Below are positions 34,401 through 46,500 of a DNA stretch of 64,000 nt, piece after piece. Positions within the stretch are counted from its first letter, which is position 1. Each line of letters starts with the position of its first letter. Source of the stretch: Chimonanthus salicifolius (Eukaryota > Streptophyta > Magnoliopsida > Laurales > Calycanthaceae); NCBI GenBank assembly GCA_013350335.1, contig CM023541.1:40230739-40294738 (forward strand). Direction: 5' to 3'. A program made the translations under genes and the position numbers. The notes beneath the pieces are model-generated. The model saw nothing but the letters and a program-made list of their open reading frames with translations. It searched no databases and was not told the DNA's origin.

Positions 34401-37110
34401 TCTGTTTTACATTTGTTTATCATCTGAAATCTCAGTGCTTTTCCCGACCTTTCTGAGTTTTGATGGGTACATAACCATTGAATCTTTATCCCATTATCTG
34501 CGTTGGCTTTGTGGTTCTGCATTTCTGCTTATCCTGCTTAAAGATAAGTTCTCTATCATTCTGTAATCTAAAAATTTTGGTGGAAGCAATGCAATGGATG
34601 TGCCATTTTTAATCTCATGAAAATGAGTATACAAGAAGTTGTATGGTAGCTTATTCTCCGCATTTCTCCTCTCCCCACGGTTTCAATTTTATGTGTGCGC
34701 TCAGAGCTTGAAGATTCAACTTGATTTGTGGGTCTACGAAGTTGTGTTTATTTGAAGACTTGGTTTATGAATAAACACAGCAATAACTATGACTTCAGAA
34801 TAATAGTGTGCTAAAATATAAAGAAGTAAACAAATATCTGATAAGGCCAAACAGGATGTTGAAACTGACAGATTCTCTTCTGAGACTCATTTGGGTCTGC
34901 TTGAAATCTGTCACCTTGTACCTAATCATCAAACCAATTTAAGACAACTTACAACTTCAGATGCTATAAAGAGATCTTCTGATAATCACTTTAATCCTGT
35001 ATGGAGCACCACAAGGGTTCAAAAATCACATTGCTTTTCCACAAATTGGTTGTCATTTGAATTTTTCTCATGGAGTATGGAAAAACCTCGTGGTACATTT
35101 TGTCACTTTATTTTTCTCATGCAAAGGTATCTACTCATCGTGGGATGGTGGGTCTCAAGGTGTGGATCGCTTTCTCGGACAAGGAATAAGATGCTATGCA
35201 TTAGGCTTAATGTGATTCATATCAGCATTCAAATAATATCTTAAAATGCTTAATATGTAGAATAAATTCTTTCATTAAAGTTTTATATATTGACATGCTT
35301 GAAATGTACATTCAACATAGTTTGTTGCTGCACAAAACCTTAGAGATACAGGGGCGGTTGCTAGTTCTCTGGCTGCAGAGATCTATGGATTGAACATTCT
35401 TGCACAAGATATTCAGGTTTACAGATATTTCTTTTTTGGTGAACTTAACAAGCTTGCCCTTGCCATTTTTTGGTTTTGTTCTCAAATTTCACTTGTCCAT
35501 TTCATTCTTTTCCTTTTTGTAGGATAATTCTGACAATGTTACTCGATTTCTGATGCTGGCAAGAGAACCAGTCATTCCAGGAATAGATCGACCATTCAAG
35601 GTGGGATTTTTCATGTAGACTGCCACCAGTCATAAAGAAACTATATCATTTCATTATTAAACATTTTCTAAGAAAAAGGAAAATGTTGCTAAATCGTTAC
35701 ATGAAAAATAGTTAGAATGGTGCTTCCCAATTTTGCATCTTTATAGGAATAGTATGGAATTTGAAAGCCATATCAGGTAGGTTCGTGGTTTCCACATTTT
35801 CTGCTTCAATCATTAGCAATAACTAGTCACCAATATACATGGTGAAGAAAGCTAGAAAAAGTTATCCTACCAAATTGGTTTTTCCAATTGCTGCACCCTA
35901 CAAAGCAAATAGTGGACCAGTGTTTCACCCATTCTTTTAAGATTTTCAAACTTGCTGGAAAGTGCTGTGGAGGATTTTCAGGTAGCGTGGTTAGGTAAGC
36001 TGTTGGCAAGCCCACTCTTTTCAGATCTACCAATGGGATAGCAGATTAGCAAAAGAATGGAGTGGAATAGTGGATAATGGAGATGTGTCAGGGATATTCA
36101 TTACAGTGATGGTCTCTTTTGTCTTTCATGTTATGCAGTTCACCATTTTGTAACCTCCTCACTTATGGAAATGTGTATGGAGGATTTTTATATGATTGGT
36201 AACATCTTATATCTACATGTTGTAAAGCTTTATGAATGACAACTTTTGTGACCTTTCCATAAGAAAATAAAAATAATAAGAAGATGATAGAACTTACTGA
36301 TTTGATGAGTGAATTGTTGCTGAAAATTTGAACTATTGCAAAACAAGCATTGAATCATTGTCAATCTATTATACTTCTTATTTTCAAATTGATGTTTTGT
36401 GGATCAGTTAGTCTACCATAAAACTGGAACTATTATTATTAGAATGTATTTCTGAATTGTTTATGATTCAGTGTTACTCTATAAGCTAAAGATACTCATT
36501 TGTCATCATTTCCAGACTAGCATAGTTTTTTCTTTAGAGGAAGGTCCTGGCGTGCTTTTCAAGGCGCTTGCAGTTTTTGCTCTAAGGGAAATTAATCTGA
36601 CAAAGGCATATTCTTACCTCTCTTGTTATTGAAGTGTTCTCATATTAATAGTGCAATTTGGGTTTATCCAGTTTGGATTGTGCTCATCTTGTTTGATTTT
36701 CATCTCTTTTTTTCAGATTGAAAGTCGTCCCCGTCGTAAACAGCCCCTCCGTGTACACAGTGACTACAGTAATGGGTCTATGAAGTAATTCTTCTTTATT
36801 TTGGGCATGTAACAAATAGATCTCAATAAATTTGGACCATTTTGTAAAACCTTATGGACGTATTTGGTATCATATGGAATCTGGTGGATCTTGCAGGTAC
36901 TTTGACTATATTTTCTATGTGGACTTCGAAGCATCAACAGCTTCTGAGAAGGCACAGAATGCTCTTAGGGATTTAGAGGTATGTACCTTAAATGACTCCA
37001 GGATTTTGGGTTGTTTTAATTGTAACTTTTTTAATAGGTGTCTTGTGTGGCAGGAGTTTGCAACATTCCTAAGAGTTCTAGGGAGTTATCCAATGGACAT
37101 GAACCAGTAG
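28452..37110 (+). CDS. ADT: Arogenate/prephenate dehydratase, plastid
   Basis: Eleven exons join to 1248 bases (415 residues): 28452-28785, 28885-28952, 30068-30160, 33976-34176, 34304-34384, 35321-35416, 35523-35600, 36516-36605, 36717-36784, 36897-36978 and 37054-37110. Phases agree at every junction. Residues 1 to about 100 are Ser/Thr/basic-rich with few acidic residues, a likely chloroplast transit peptide. The prephenate dehydratase domain runs from about 129 (RLRVAYQ) to 306, with the catalytic VTRF motif at 297-300. An ACT regulatory domain follows (about 318-405), with ESRP at 349-352, the phenylalanine-binding motif of the family. The enzyme converts arogenate (and in some isoforms prephenate) to phenylalanine (or phenylpyruvate). 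The multi-exon structure fits the intron-containing ADT1/2/6 group, not the intronless ADT3/4/5. Intron 8 starts with GC. Introns 2 and 3 carry transposons, but the splice sites are intact. Confidence 0.93.
29617..29783 (-). mobile_element. SINE-like repeat, family B, copy 2, with target duplication
   Basis: The element body (29648-29752) matches the copy at 25787. It is flanked by 31-base direct repeats at 29617-29647 and 29753-29783 that differ at two positions. The plus-strand T-run is the tail, so the insertion is antisense to the dehydratase gene, within its intron 2. Confidence 0.8.
30680..33385 (+). mobile_element. L1-clade LINE, 5' part (ORF1 and endonuclease), in dehydratase intron 3
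   Basis: ORF1 remnants start with an RRM-like segment ([11 protein letters not shown], a frameshift, [20 protein letters not shown]) at 30730-30880 and continue in several frames to about 32690. They include [16 protein letters not shown] at 31408-31455, also found in the L1 at 49.4-56.8 kb. ORF2 starts at the ATG at 32680 ([12 protein letters not shown]) with an apurinic-type endonuclease: [59 protein letters not shown] and SDHCPVML. The ORF1 stop TGA overlaps the ORF2 ATG as ATGA. Reverse transcriptase is absent: the plus-strand match ends near 33385 and an inverted piece of the element's 3' end follows. LINEs are usually truncated at the 5' end, so this shape needs a later rearrangement. 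The 5' boundary may lie up to a few hundred bases further left. Confidence 0.8.
33400..33660 (-). mobile_element. Inverted RNase H fragment of an L1-clade LINE
   Basis: On the minus strand [14 protein letters not shown] (33596-33628 region) and, after a deletion and frameshift, [20 protein letters not shown] (33538-33566 region and on) match the C-terminal plant L1 RNase H domain. The intact copy in this window reads VESDSSNTIKWAKG and VADFLAKNGV at the same points. The piece lies directly beyond the plus-strand endonuclease end. It is probably the end of the same element, inverted, with the reverse-transcriptase part deleted. Confidence 0.6.
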
Positions 37111-37745
37111 TGAACTACCTGGAATCAGGTGAAAAATCCTTGCCATAATGATCTCTCTTCACATTTGTTGGATAAATCATTTAAGTTTGCTCCCAGCATG
37201 ACCTGATTTTATCCGTAGTATTAGATAAACTTTTATTTATGGTTGGCCATCTTTGCACTTTAAAGTTTGTTCTTCTGATCTTCTTCTTTCTCTTGGTTTG
37301 ACCAAAGACTTGAATGTTGTTTGTATTTGGAACACAGACATTTATAATCGTCCATGCAATCTTATATGGTCAATATCCCTCAACAAAATTGCAATGGAAA
37401 AGTCACACGTCACAATATCTTCTAACTTGAATTTTTGGGAGTTCCACAGAATTGCCAGTCCACCAGTAGTCTGAAAAGCATCCTTCTCCCACTCGCATCA
37501 ATTCTCTTTCTTTCGCTCTTCTCAAATCCCACAAAAAAAAAAAAGAAGAAAAAACTGGTTACGATTATCAAGTTGGTTCTCTGTTTCTTATTCTTGTCTA
37601 TCTTATTGGAGATGAGAGAAACTGAAAGAAAGGGAAAATAAAAATTGCCTTTAGAATATGGACTCCTGGACAGTACGGTACACCTCTTTTGGTTCTTATT
37701 TAATTTTGCAAACTATGCTGTTATTTAAGCCAACATCCACCTGTA
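37111..37745. other. 3' flank of the dehydratase gene
   Basis: Probable 3'UTR and downstream spacer. An A-rich tract at 37532-37545 and AATAAA-like word near 37636 are compatible with polyadenylation, but the site cannot be fixed. No gene seen. Confidence 0.4.
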
Positions 37746-37769
37746 TTGATGTATAAAGATTTCTGTGAG

Positions 37770-37985
37770 GTGGAGCATTTGACTCGAATAATGGAACGTT
37801 GCTATGAACACGTGGATGTCAATGGATCTGTAGAACCAGACAGGAAAATTATTAGGCATTCTACTTACCAGCCCAAGCTATCATCTTGGTTTGATCTGAG
37901 GATTTTCTGGAGAGAATTAGCAACTGTGGAATTGATGTATCTGACAAGTACTTCGCTGGATTAGAGCGGATTCTGCCTTGGATCT
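37770..37985 (+). pseudogene. Fragment of an At1g01500-like family gene
   Basis: The frame gives MERCYEHVDVNGSVEPDRK, then IIRHSTYQPK and WFDLRIF. One base out of frame it continues RISNCGIDVSDKY. The plant family known as erythronate-4-phosphate dehydrogenase-like (At1g01500 type, function unknown) starts with a related N-terminus, an IRHS.Y.P stretch, WFDLRVFYVRIS and then a variable acidic segment. The single-base frameshift at about 37905-37910 and the lack of the remaining domain mark this as a broken fragment. The assignment is from memory of the family pattern and is moderate only. Confidence 0.45.
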
Positions 37986-40900
37986 TTTTACCATAAAGTC
38001 ATAGGTATGGTACAACTTGACACCACCCTTTCAAAGAATACTATATTATTTTGGCAAGATCATTTTTATCAAGAGGTTTGGAAGGATATGGTCATTAATT
38101 TTCTTGCAGAAACATTAGATATGATTCAAGACATGGAATGGGTAATTTCCTTGGGAAATGTTTTCACCCGATGTATAACCATGCAAATATTGCAATTCCA
38201 ACAAACACAGCTGGCCTAGCAAAGACATGGAGTTGATCGCACCATCACATTTGGCTATTTTCTTGGGAATACTCAAGGAAAGTGTGGGCAGTGTTGGGCG
38301 AAACAGATTGCAGAGGGGATTCAATTTGTTATGATAAAGATCTGGTTCATCAAATTTGCATGACAACATTGACCGAGCGTCTGAAATCTCCTCAAAAAGG
38401 ACCCATTCTCATAGTTAGCCTCTAAAGTTTTATCTTCTCTCAGCATTCAATGGTAGGGCAGATCTTTGGTTATTCCTGACAAATTAAGATGTGATATGGA
38501 ACTCATTTCATGAAAACACAAGAGACCCCTTCAGTTCAAACTCTGACCCAACCCTGGACAGCAACATGAGAACAACTTGGAGCCAACTCAATTATCGGAA
38601 AGCGAATTTAGTCCTGACTTTTAGAGACATTGAGGCAGAGTGACCAAACCATATTATACTCATGAATTTATATGGATATTTTATTTAGGTTACACATGTT
38701 ACTTTTCTTGATATGGTTTGACAAATAGTAACATTTGTAACTACATGTTACATTGTCATCTGTATGAGTGTGCAATGAATCGTGATTGGGAACTTTAGAT
38801 GCGTTATGGATTATACCTATGTTAATGTTAGTTGATTGTATTTTTTAATTGCTTGATAACATGTATGGCTGATATTAGATATGTTGGATTCATGTTATTA
38901 TGATCGCATGTGGATATGTTAAGCTATGATTGGGTATGTTGGTTTTGTTATTAATGACATGAGATATACATTGGTTATTATGGATCATGCATGGAATATA
39001 TATTGGTTATGTGTTGAGAAATATGGTATTAGACATATGATATGTTGGCATGGCATGGCATGTGTGTGTGGGTGAGCATAAGAGTGGTGTGTCTGGAGTC
39101 CTTAAGTAACAGTCCCAGGGTGAGTGACCTACCTAGTGATTGGGCGTGCTTGGGTGGTATGTGTGTGGTATGAGTTGCGTTACATTATCATGAGCATGCT
39201 GCATTGCATTCATCATGTGTTAGATCAACGGGCTATTATGAGATTGTGGGGTGATAATATGCTCTTTTATACAAATGTATATTATGTAATTTTATGTTTT
39301 GGTCAATATGTGATATTTATGATAAGGATGTCGTGAAATGCAGGTAACTAGGCTTTTATATTTTGAGATTAATAGGGTTATATTGTATTATGTGGTTATT
39401 TTTTATTTTATGTGGGTTTTATTGTTCCCTTATTGGGCCAGGTGGGCTCATGTTCTCTATTTTTCAGGTTTACAGTTGAGGACGAGCCATAGAATGTTTC
39501 GAGCGGTCATAGAGAAGCTAGACAAATCGCTATTCATCCTTGATATTTATGAATGTTATGGACTTGTGGTTATTTAATAATTGAGACAATAAATTATCTA
39601 TTATTTATTTATGAGATTGCGATATGAGAATTATCTGATGCGTACTCTAATATTATTAAAGATTATACGAAACTAATGAATTTTTTAAAATTAAGAAAAA
39701 GTTTGAGACTTCCTTTTTTGTTACCTCCTCGCAAAAATGATTTGAATGGAAAGTGAAACAAATACAAAACTCACAATTTTCTTTTTGGAAAACTGAAATA
39801 TTCTCTTAGATCCAAGACAATATTCTTTGAAAATTGGCAAGTATGATAATCAAAACTAGGAAACCACATCCGGAAGTGAAATCTTCTCGGTAGATTGAAG
39901 AGATGAGGCTTCCCTCTTTGAAAGAAAGTCTTCACCAGCTTCCTACTAACCATGACCAATGCCAATTGGTGTGTGATGAACTAACCGCACCAAACTCAGG
40001 CATCGTGAATTAAGTCATGGTGTTTTTCAATGGATAGATGGATAAAAATTCACTAATCTATTCCTAATTTCTAGATCATCACTCTTTATCATCATTATCG
40101 AAAAATCTTTATTTTATCAATCTAGAGTTGCTTTTTTCAATTTCATTTAATTTTTTTTTTTCTCTAAACTGATTGTATTTGATGTTCATAAAACTTGAAT
40201 CCAGTCTTAAATTTATAATAAAGTTTCATTCTATCCTTAAATTTAGGACCCACGATCGGATGAATTATACCATATTCTTGAATACTGCAAATGTTCAATA
40301 AAAAAATAATTAGTTGTCATAACGTTTGAACGACATTTTACAAATATAATTATGATGATTTTTAGTTGGACACCCAACTTGCAGTTATTAGTAAGTGAAT
40401 TTATTTATGATAGGACGAGCTCCACCGAATTCATTTTCACGAAGTGAAAAATTAACAAAATCACATTTTCAGATTTCCTGCTTCTAATCATAGTTTTATT
40501 TTTCTTTAGAAATAAATGGCTTGACTCAATCTTTTAAAATATGGCTGTGTATCGGCTGTATAGCTAATATATATTGACAAAAAAAGGGGGTAATTTGTGA
40601 TATAGTATTAACCATGAAAATCTTTTCCATTTTGAAAAATAACAGAAAATATGAGAAATGAAAATTTTGTTGTGAACATATTTTGGTTTAAGAAAAGACC
40701 TTTTTATAGACTATCAAACCTTTGCAAGTAAATTTTTTAATATGAATAAATATAGTAATTCTTTTTTTGAAATGTAATAAATATATTAAATTTTTAAAAA
40801 AAAAATTCAAAAAAATTGAAAAATCACTGTTAGGAAACACATGATATGAAATTCATATTCTCTAGGTTTTATAATAGTCCATATCTTCGATAGAATTTAT

Positions 40901-41745
40901 GAATCTTTTAATAAAAACTCAATTTCACAAAAATGTTGATTTTTTTTTTAAACATAAAATATCATAAATTAAGGCAGTGGATCAAACATAATAAGCGTGA
41001 TATCATATGCCAAAACAGGAAAGAGATTAGGAGCACACCAAATCTAACCGAGGCTTGTCAATCCCTGTCTAGTTCTAATGGGGCAGTGCAGAGAGGAATG
41101 TTTTACCTTGTAAGAAAGGCAAACCCCTAATGGATGGAATACTATCTGATTCTCTTCTATATTTTGTTATTAAATTCAAAAAGAGAAAAAAAAAAAGGAT
41201 CATAAAACTAGAAAAAAAAAATCTAGAAAAAAAACAATGAACATATCTATTTCATTACTTGTCCATTGTATTCTTGTTTGTAAAGTTTCCAACTCCCAAA
41301 TTTAACTTAAAGAGGTCTCCAATTTGGAGACAAGTGGTGAAAGAATTGTTTCGCATGATGATCTCATTTATGGAAATAATGTCAGGTGCAGAAGACCAAT
41401 TGCCTTACCATCCATTGGGCATAAACCTAGAAACACCAACTTCGAACCAAATGATTGACAAATTTGGAAGAGGACTAATTCTTTAAGGGTAAGTCCTTGG
41501 TGTAGTCAAATCACATCAACTAAATGCAGATGATCTACTTTCAGAGTTTATAAATATAGCAATTTAAAATAGTAACTTCTGCATTGATAAATGAGGGAAA
41601 AAACTTCAAGAAGACAACTAGTCCTTGCAACTTAAATCCATCCAATTGAAAGACACATAGACCTCAAATCAGTCAAACAAGGGTGAAATTAGTCCGAAGA
41701 AAAAAGGATTGGGGGGTGGGGGATTGGTGGGTGGATTGTGGAGAT
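37986..41745. other. Long spacer without assigned gene
   Basis: AT-rich. Around 38640-39770 the text has the look of a degraded retrotransposon LTR (repeated TATGTTGG/TTATG words, AGTCCTTAAGTAACAGTCCC, later TTACAGTTGAGGACGAGCC and TTACCTCCTCGCAAAAATGA), but no second copy, terminal TG..CA with duplication, or coding motif was found. 40000-40930 is AT-rich with no features. A 65-codon frame at 40933-41130 shows no known domain. Confidence 0.4.
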
Positions 41746-41749
41746 GATA

Positions 41750-42201
41750 ACTCACACAGTCATCTACGGTTCGATCCACCTCAAAAACCGACTGGCGGTC
41801 AAAACCAAATAAAACCAGTCAAAACCGTGGTTTTATGTTGTTTTGACACAAAAACAGGGAACCGTGAACCGCGGTTCATATATTTGGATTTTTTTTTTTG
41901 ATTTTCCTCTTAAAAAATGTGTATATTTGAAATATAAAAGTTTATTACTATTTCTATCCCATATATTTCACTGTTTTGGAATATTACTCAGAGTTTGAAT
42001 GTTACTTTTAATATTTATATTAATATTATTGATAAAATATGTCTTACTTAATATTATATATAATATGTCTTACTTAATATTATATATAATATTTATATTA
42101 TTTTAATACTTAACCGGCTGTTACTGGCTTTGACCGCGGTTGAACCCTGACCTCCTCGAAGACGGTTCGTTACACGGTCCGGCTCTGATAACATTGGTTT
42201 T
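41750..42201. mobile_element. Second copy of the TGTTATCAGAACC-type element, partly decayed
   Basis: The right end ACGGTCCGGCTCTGATAACATTGG (42173-42196 region) shares GGTCCGG.TCTGATAACATTG.TTTTA with the element at 26614-27381. Subterminal AACCGCGGTT and TTGAACC words are shared too. The left terminus could not be placed with certainty, so the start coordinate is approximate. Confidence 0.5.
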
Positions 42202-43511
42202 ATGTGCTTGAGAGAAGGAAATGGGGATCCAATTTTCTCCATCAGTCTCCCCAATATCGTGTTCTTTGAAATTTTCATCTTTGAAATTTTCATCTGTATC
42301 AGCTACCTTAAAGAACTCCCCAACATCGTCCAACATTATCAACTCTAAAGCTGATGGAATCAATTGATGCCATCAAGCATCAAGAAGGCATAAACACAGC
42401 CAAAATAAATTTTTTATGCTTTTTTCTTTTTACCTTCTCTTCATGATTTTTCAAGAGAAGATTGGGTTTTTCATATGTGAGGTACATAAGAGGACCTCAC
42501 ACGCTCGAAATTCTTTTGTATTTTTTATTAGGATGGTTACAGGATTTTCCTTTTTGTTGAGAGAAACACCCCAAGCCCCAATAATGTTTTTTTAATGGCA
42601 AATTTTATGATTGCAATTTTTTCTTTTTTTACAGTATCTCTGTAACATGCCAAATTTTCTACAGGCCGAACACCTGAATAATGCAAGATTGGAGTGTGAA
42701 TTGTCATTATGAATAATTCAGAGATTTTCAGGGCACTTGGTCATTTCTTACTTCAGGGATTTTTAGTTTTGCTCTTTTTTTTTTTTCATTTTAGGTATCT
42801 TAACCGATCAACTTTTGTTACTTTTGAGATATTTTACTCAAAAGAACAATCAGTATCATCATCAGTACATATCAAACATGAAATAAGTAAAATAGAATTG
42901 ATTCTAATAATTCAGTATTGATAACGCAGAACATATATTTTAACCTTCTAATTCATCAAGGACTCTACAACTGGAGAGAGATGTTTACACTCTATACATT
43001 GCTCAGCACATGAAAATTCAGTGTGTGAAACATGCTAACCATGATTTTTTTTTTGAAAGGTGGACTACAAAATGTTTGAAAAAAAAAAGGCGGATAATAA
43101 ACCTACCATTACCTTCTTTAACCCATTCATTTGATCAGCTCTCTATCGATAGTTCATCATGCTTTGAATCAACGCTATCCTTCAGTTTCCACCTGAGCTA
43201 TCACAGAAACCAACAAGGAAAAGCAAAAATATCAGATTTATTGCAACAAGAAAAGATTCCAAACACTAATAATAGCAAAAGCATTTTGGGTGTCCACTGC
43301 AAATATACATTATGCTGCATCTCCCATTGTGTATATACAGAACCTATGGCTCACCATTTCAGTCCCACCGATACCATGGAACTCACGGTGGATGAAAGAT
43401 CCAAAAGTATCCAACCTGGAAACCTCAATGGATTACAAAGGATAAAATATTCTTTTAATAGAAACTATCAAGGAACATAGCCAAATGATAAGTTGCTAGG
43501 ATTTCACACAG
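42202..43511. other. Spacer and probable 3' region of the PWWP gene
   Basis: No gene is supported. A 156-codon plus-strand frame (43010-43480) is antisense to the likely 3'UTR of the PWWP gene and has no domain. A minus-strand acceptor-like site (ATAGCTCAG/GTGG, exon start about 43189) could end an optional 3' intron of the PWWP gene. Confidence 0.35.
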
Positions 43512-43591
43512 ATTTCTGGGACATTATCAATGGCATGTACAATGCATTCGCACATATTTCTGGGACATTATCAATGGCATGTACAATGCAT
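43512..43591. repeat. 36-base perfect direct repeat beside the PWWP stop codon
   Basis: Positions 43512-43547 and 43556-43591 are identical (ATTTCTGGGACATTATCAAT and onward), with an 8-base spacer. The second copy ends five bases from the stop codon of the PWWP reading frame. Confidence 0.9.
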
Positions 43592-43596
43592 CCAAA

Positions 43597-46500
43597 TTAT
43601 GGGATCACCAAACATGGTCCGGAACAAAGATAATAGGATGGAGCAGTAAATGGTACATTTGCAACATTAACAACCCCACAATCTGAGAGAGAGCTGAAAA
43701 TACCTGGGACTCCCGAATCATCTTTAGCTTGCATGATGTCATCCTTTTCCAGCAATGGAAATGTCCCGTCCATTGAAGTTTCACTCTTTTTGTGGTGTGT
43801 TGTGGCACGACGAGAGGTTTTACGCTTTGATGACATGTAGCGGAGCCGGTAACTTACAAGTGCGGGTCCAAAGATAGTGAATTTACCAGCACTGCTGAAT
43901 GCTACTTCTGCATCAGAGCGCCTCTTGAAAACTACTCTTGCACGCTTGCTCTTTCTCAAAACTTCTGATTCATCCAAAGGTCCATACTGGCTGAATATCT
44001 TGTTTAGATCTGCTTCTGAAGGGACGGAATCCGCTTCTGTAAAATTTAATATTAGAGCTGTTAGGGAGCTTCCCTCACCAGTGTCATCTGTGTCGCCCTC
44101 TTGTTTTTCGACCGACAATTCATCATTCACAACAGGATTTATATCACTCAATTGAGGCTTTTCATCAGCCTTCTGATCAGAGTCCAGATCTGGGCTTGAA
44201 TGGGGGGACTTTGGTAGTTTACTTGAAGGCCTACCCCTCTTTTTTGGTGGAATCTGCATTTGAGATTCTCTTTTTCTCTTGTGACTGGCATCTGATTGTT
44301 CTTCTTCAGTTCCACCAAGTATGACCCGGTCAGTCCAATAGGAGTCTTTTGTGTCGCTTAATTCAAACGTTTCAGGAGAGCTCATCCTGGAGTTGGATGA
44401 TTTTCCTCTACTAGCTTTACCGCTACCTGTTCTTTCTATGGATATATTGTACTTCCCAGAACTGGAACATTTTTTATGGATGGAGTTCCGGAAATCAGTG
44501 AAGAAACTAATGATTGTAGACAAGAAACTGTATCCTTTAAGAGGATCCCGTGCTGCCAAGCAAAGTTGTGACAGCAGCTCATCTGAAGAAGAATACTCCT
44601 TTGGAATCCTAATTCTTCTCCTCTGGGAATCCTTAGGGGTGTGGGGAGAATCACTGATATGAACAGCCTTATCTCCATCTGAAACTACCTTAACCGCAGT
44701 CTTCTTGAACTTTTCACTGCTAGACTTGAGGATAGGAGGACCTGCAGTCTTCTTAAGCTTCTCACTACTAGACTTGATGATAGGTGGAGAACCAGTCAGT
44801 TGACCAGCAATTCTACGGATGCAATCTCCAACCTTAAAAGATCTTTTTGGAGCTTGAGTCGGAGTGTCAAAATCAGTATCACTTAATGAGGAAAACCTCC
44901 TTTTCCTAGTTTCCACTTTGTCATCAGAAAAGGAATCAACAGCCTTGTCCTTCTTTCCAGAAGGGATGGAATCTGATTTCCCAGTAGAGTTTCTCTCAGA
45001 ACTACTCTCTCCACCATTTACAAGACCAGGAACTGTCTCTGACATTATCTTAGCCAAGCTCTTTTGCTTCCTTTTGTAAAGTAAATCATCTTCAGAAATC
45101 TTATTGCGTTTATGATATGTCGATGATCTATCTCGGGCTTTCGGCTTTGCTTCTCCAGAATCTAAATTTGGTGGTGCCTTCTTTTCAGCTCTTGAAACTG
45201 GGGTTACAGGATCAACAGTATCATTGAGAGGTTTTCTCCCAGGTAATATGTCCACATAATCTGTAATAAAAATTCCACACGCATGGTATTCAGGCAATTT
45301 CTCATAACCCTTTGAACGATAGAAAGATGTCAACTGAGCTTTTGCAATCACGAGATCAAGTCGGTCACCTCCACCAAGTGGGAACAATGCCAATTCCTGG
45401 ATATAGTCCAAAAGTACATCAGGTTCAAACAAAGACACATCAGTACCTCCCATACTGCTTGCTCCCTCTCTAATCCCAGCATTATCAATCCTCTGGTACT
45501 TGATGTTGGTACATTTCTCTTCTGGTATGCACGTACATGTCAGCCCCAACTCCAGACATCTGGAAAATTCTTCCAAGGCACAGCAAACAGCATGAAGAAA
45601 AGCCTCTGATGTACTCTGTTTTTCCATCTGTTGAAAATATGTCCTAAAAGGTTTTAATTGGGAAACTTCACACCAAGCAAATGTTCGATCCCCAAAATAC
45701 GCAACCAAATTGCTGTCCTTTCTCTTATGTTTACTTGCCAATTCTGATGCATCCAAGGGATCAAATATCTTCCCAGGCCACCAGGGATGGCTCCTCACTT
45801 TACCCCACACGAAGTTGGAAACAGAAAACTCAATGTTCTTTTCTTCACGCAGAGAATAACTGGCTCGGTGATCTCTTTTGACAGATTCATTTCCAAAACT
45901 CACCATCATATGTTCAACGGTTTGCTCATCTGCACTTCCGGGGAGTTCTATTGAATCAATTTCTGTATTCTCATCAAACAAACATGGTCCTCCATCAGTT
46001 TCCATCTCTTTACTCTCACTTCCATTGCTATGTACATCATGAGGCTGAGAAGCATCTACCATGATGGCATCATCTCCTGTATCCAAATTTGCTTCTGTGC
46101 CAAGGGATCTGCTCAAATCTTCAACTAGATTACGTGCCACGTGATTCTCAGTATGTAAAGAAACATTTGCTCCAGTAACAATGGTTCCTGCAATTTGTTT
46201 TTGATCTTTCTCATCATGCATCACCAAATGTTCGGCTGAACTTCCAGTTATCTGATCTTCACCGAGGAGAGAAACCCCTGCTTCAGGAATACTACTTCCC
46301 ACAGTTACCTTTTCATCTGAACAGGTAAAAGCATCAATTTCTGCAGCTCGAGGAAAATCCTTTTCAGAAACATCAGCTCTAAACATTTTCTCTTCATCCA
46401 CAACAATAGAAGAACACAAATCTGTAGTTGGACTACTCTTGCTAAGAACAGGAGCCCCAACTTCAGAAACACAAGTTTTTGCAATTTTCACTTTGCCAGT

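Noticed and set aside
38640..39770. Solo LTR of a Gypsy-type element
   Set aside because: Word usage is suggestive, but no TG..CA ends with a 5-bp duplication, no primer-binding site and no second copy could be found.
43010..43480. 156-codon frame antisense to the PWWP 3' region
   Set aside because: No domain and sits in the probable 3'UTR or intron of the opposite-strand gene.
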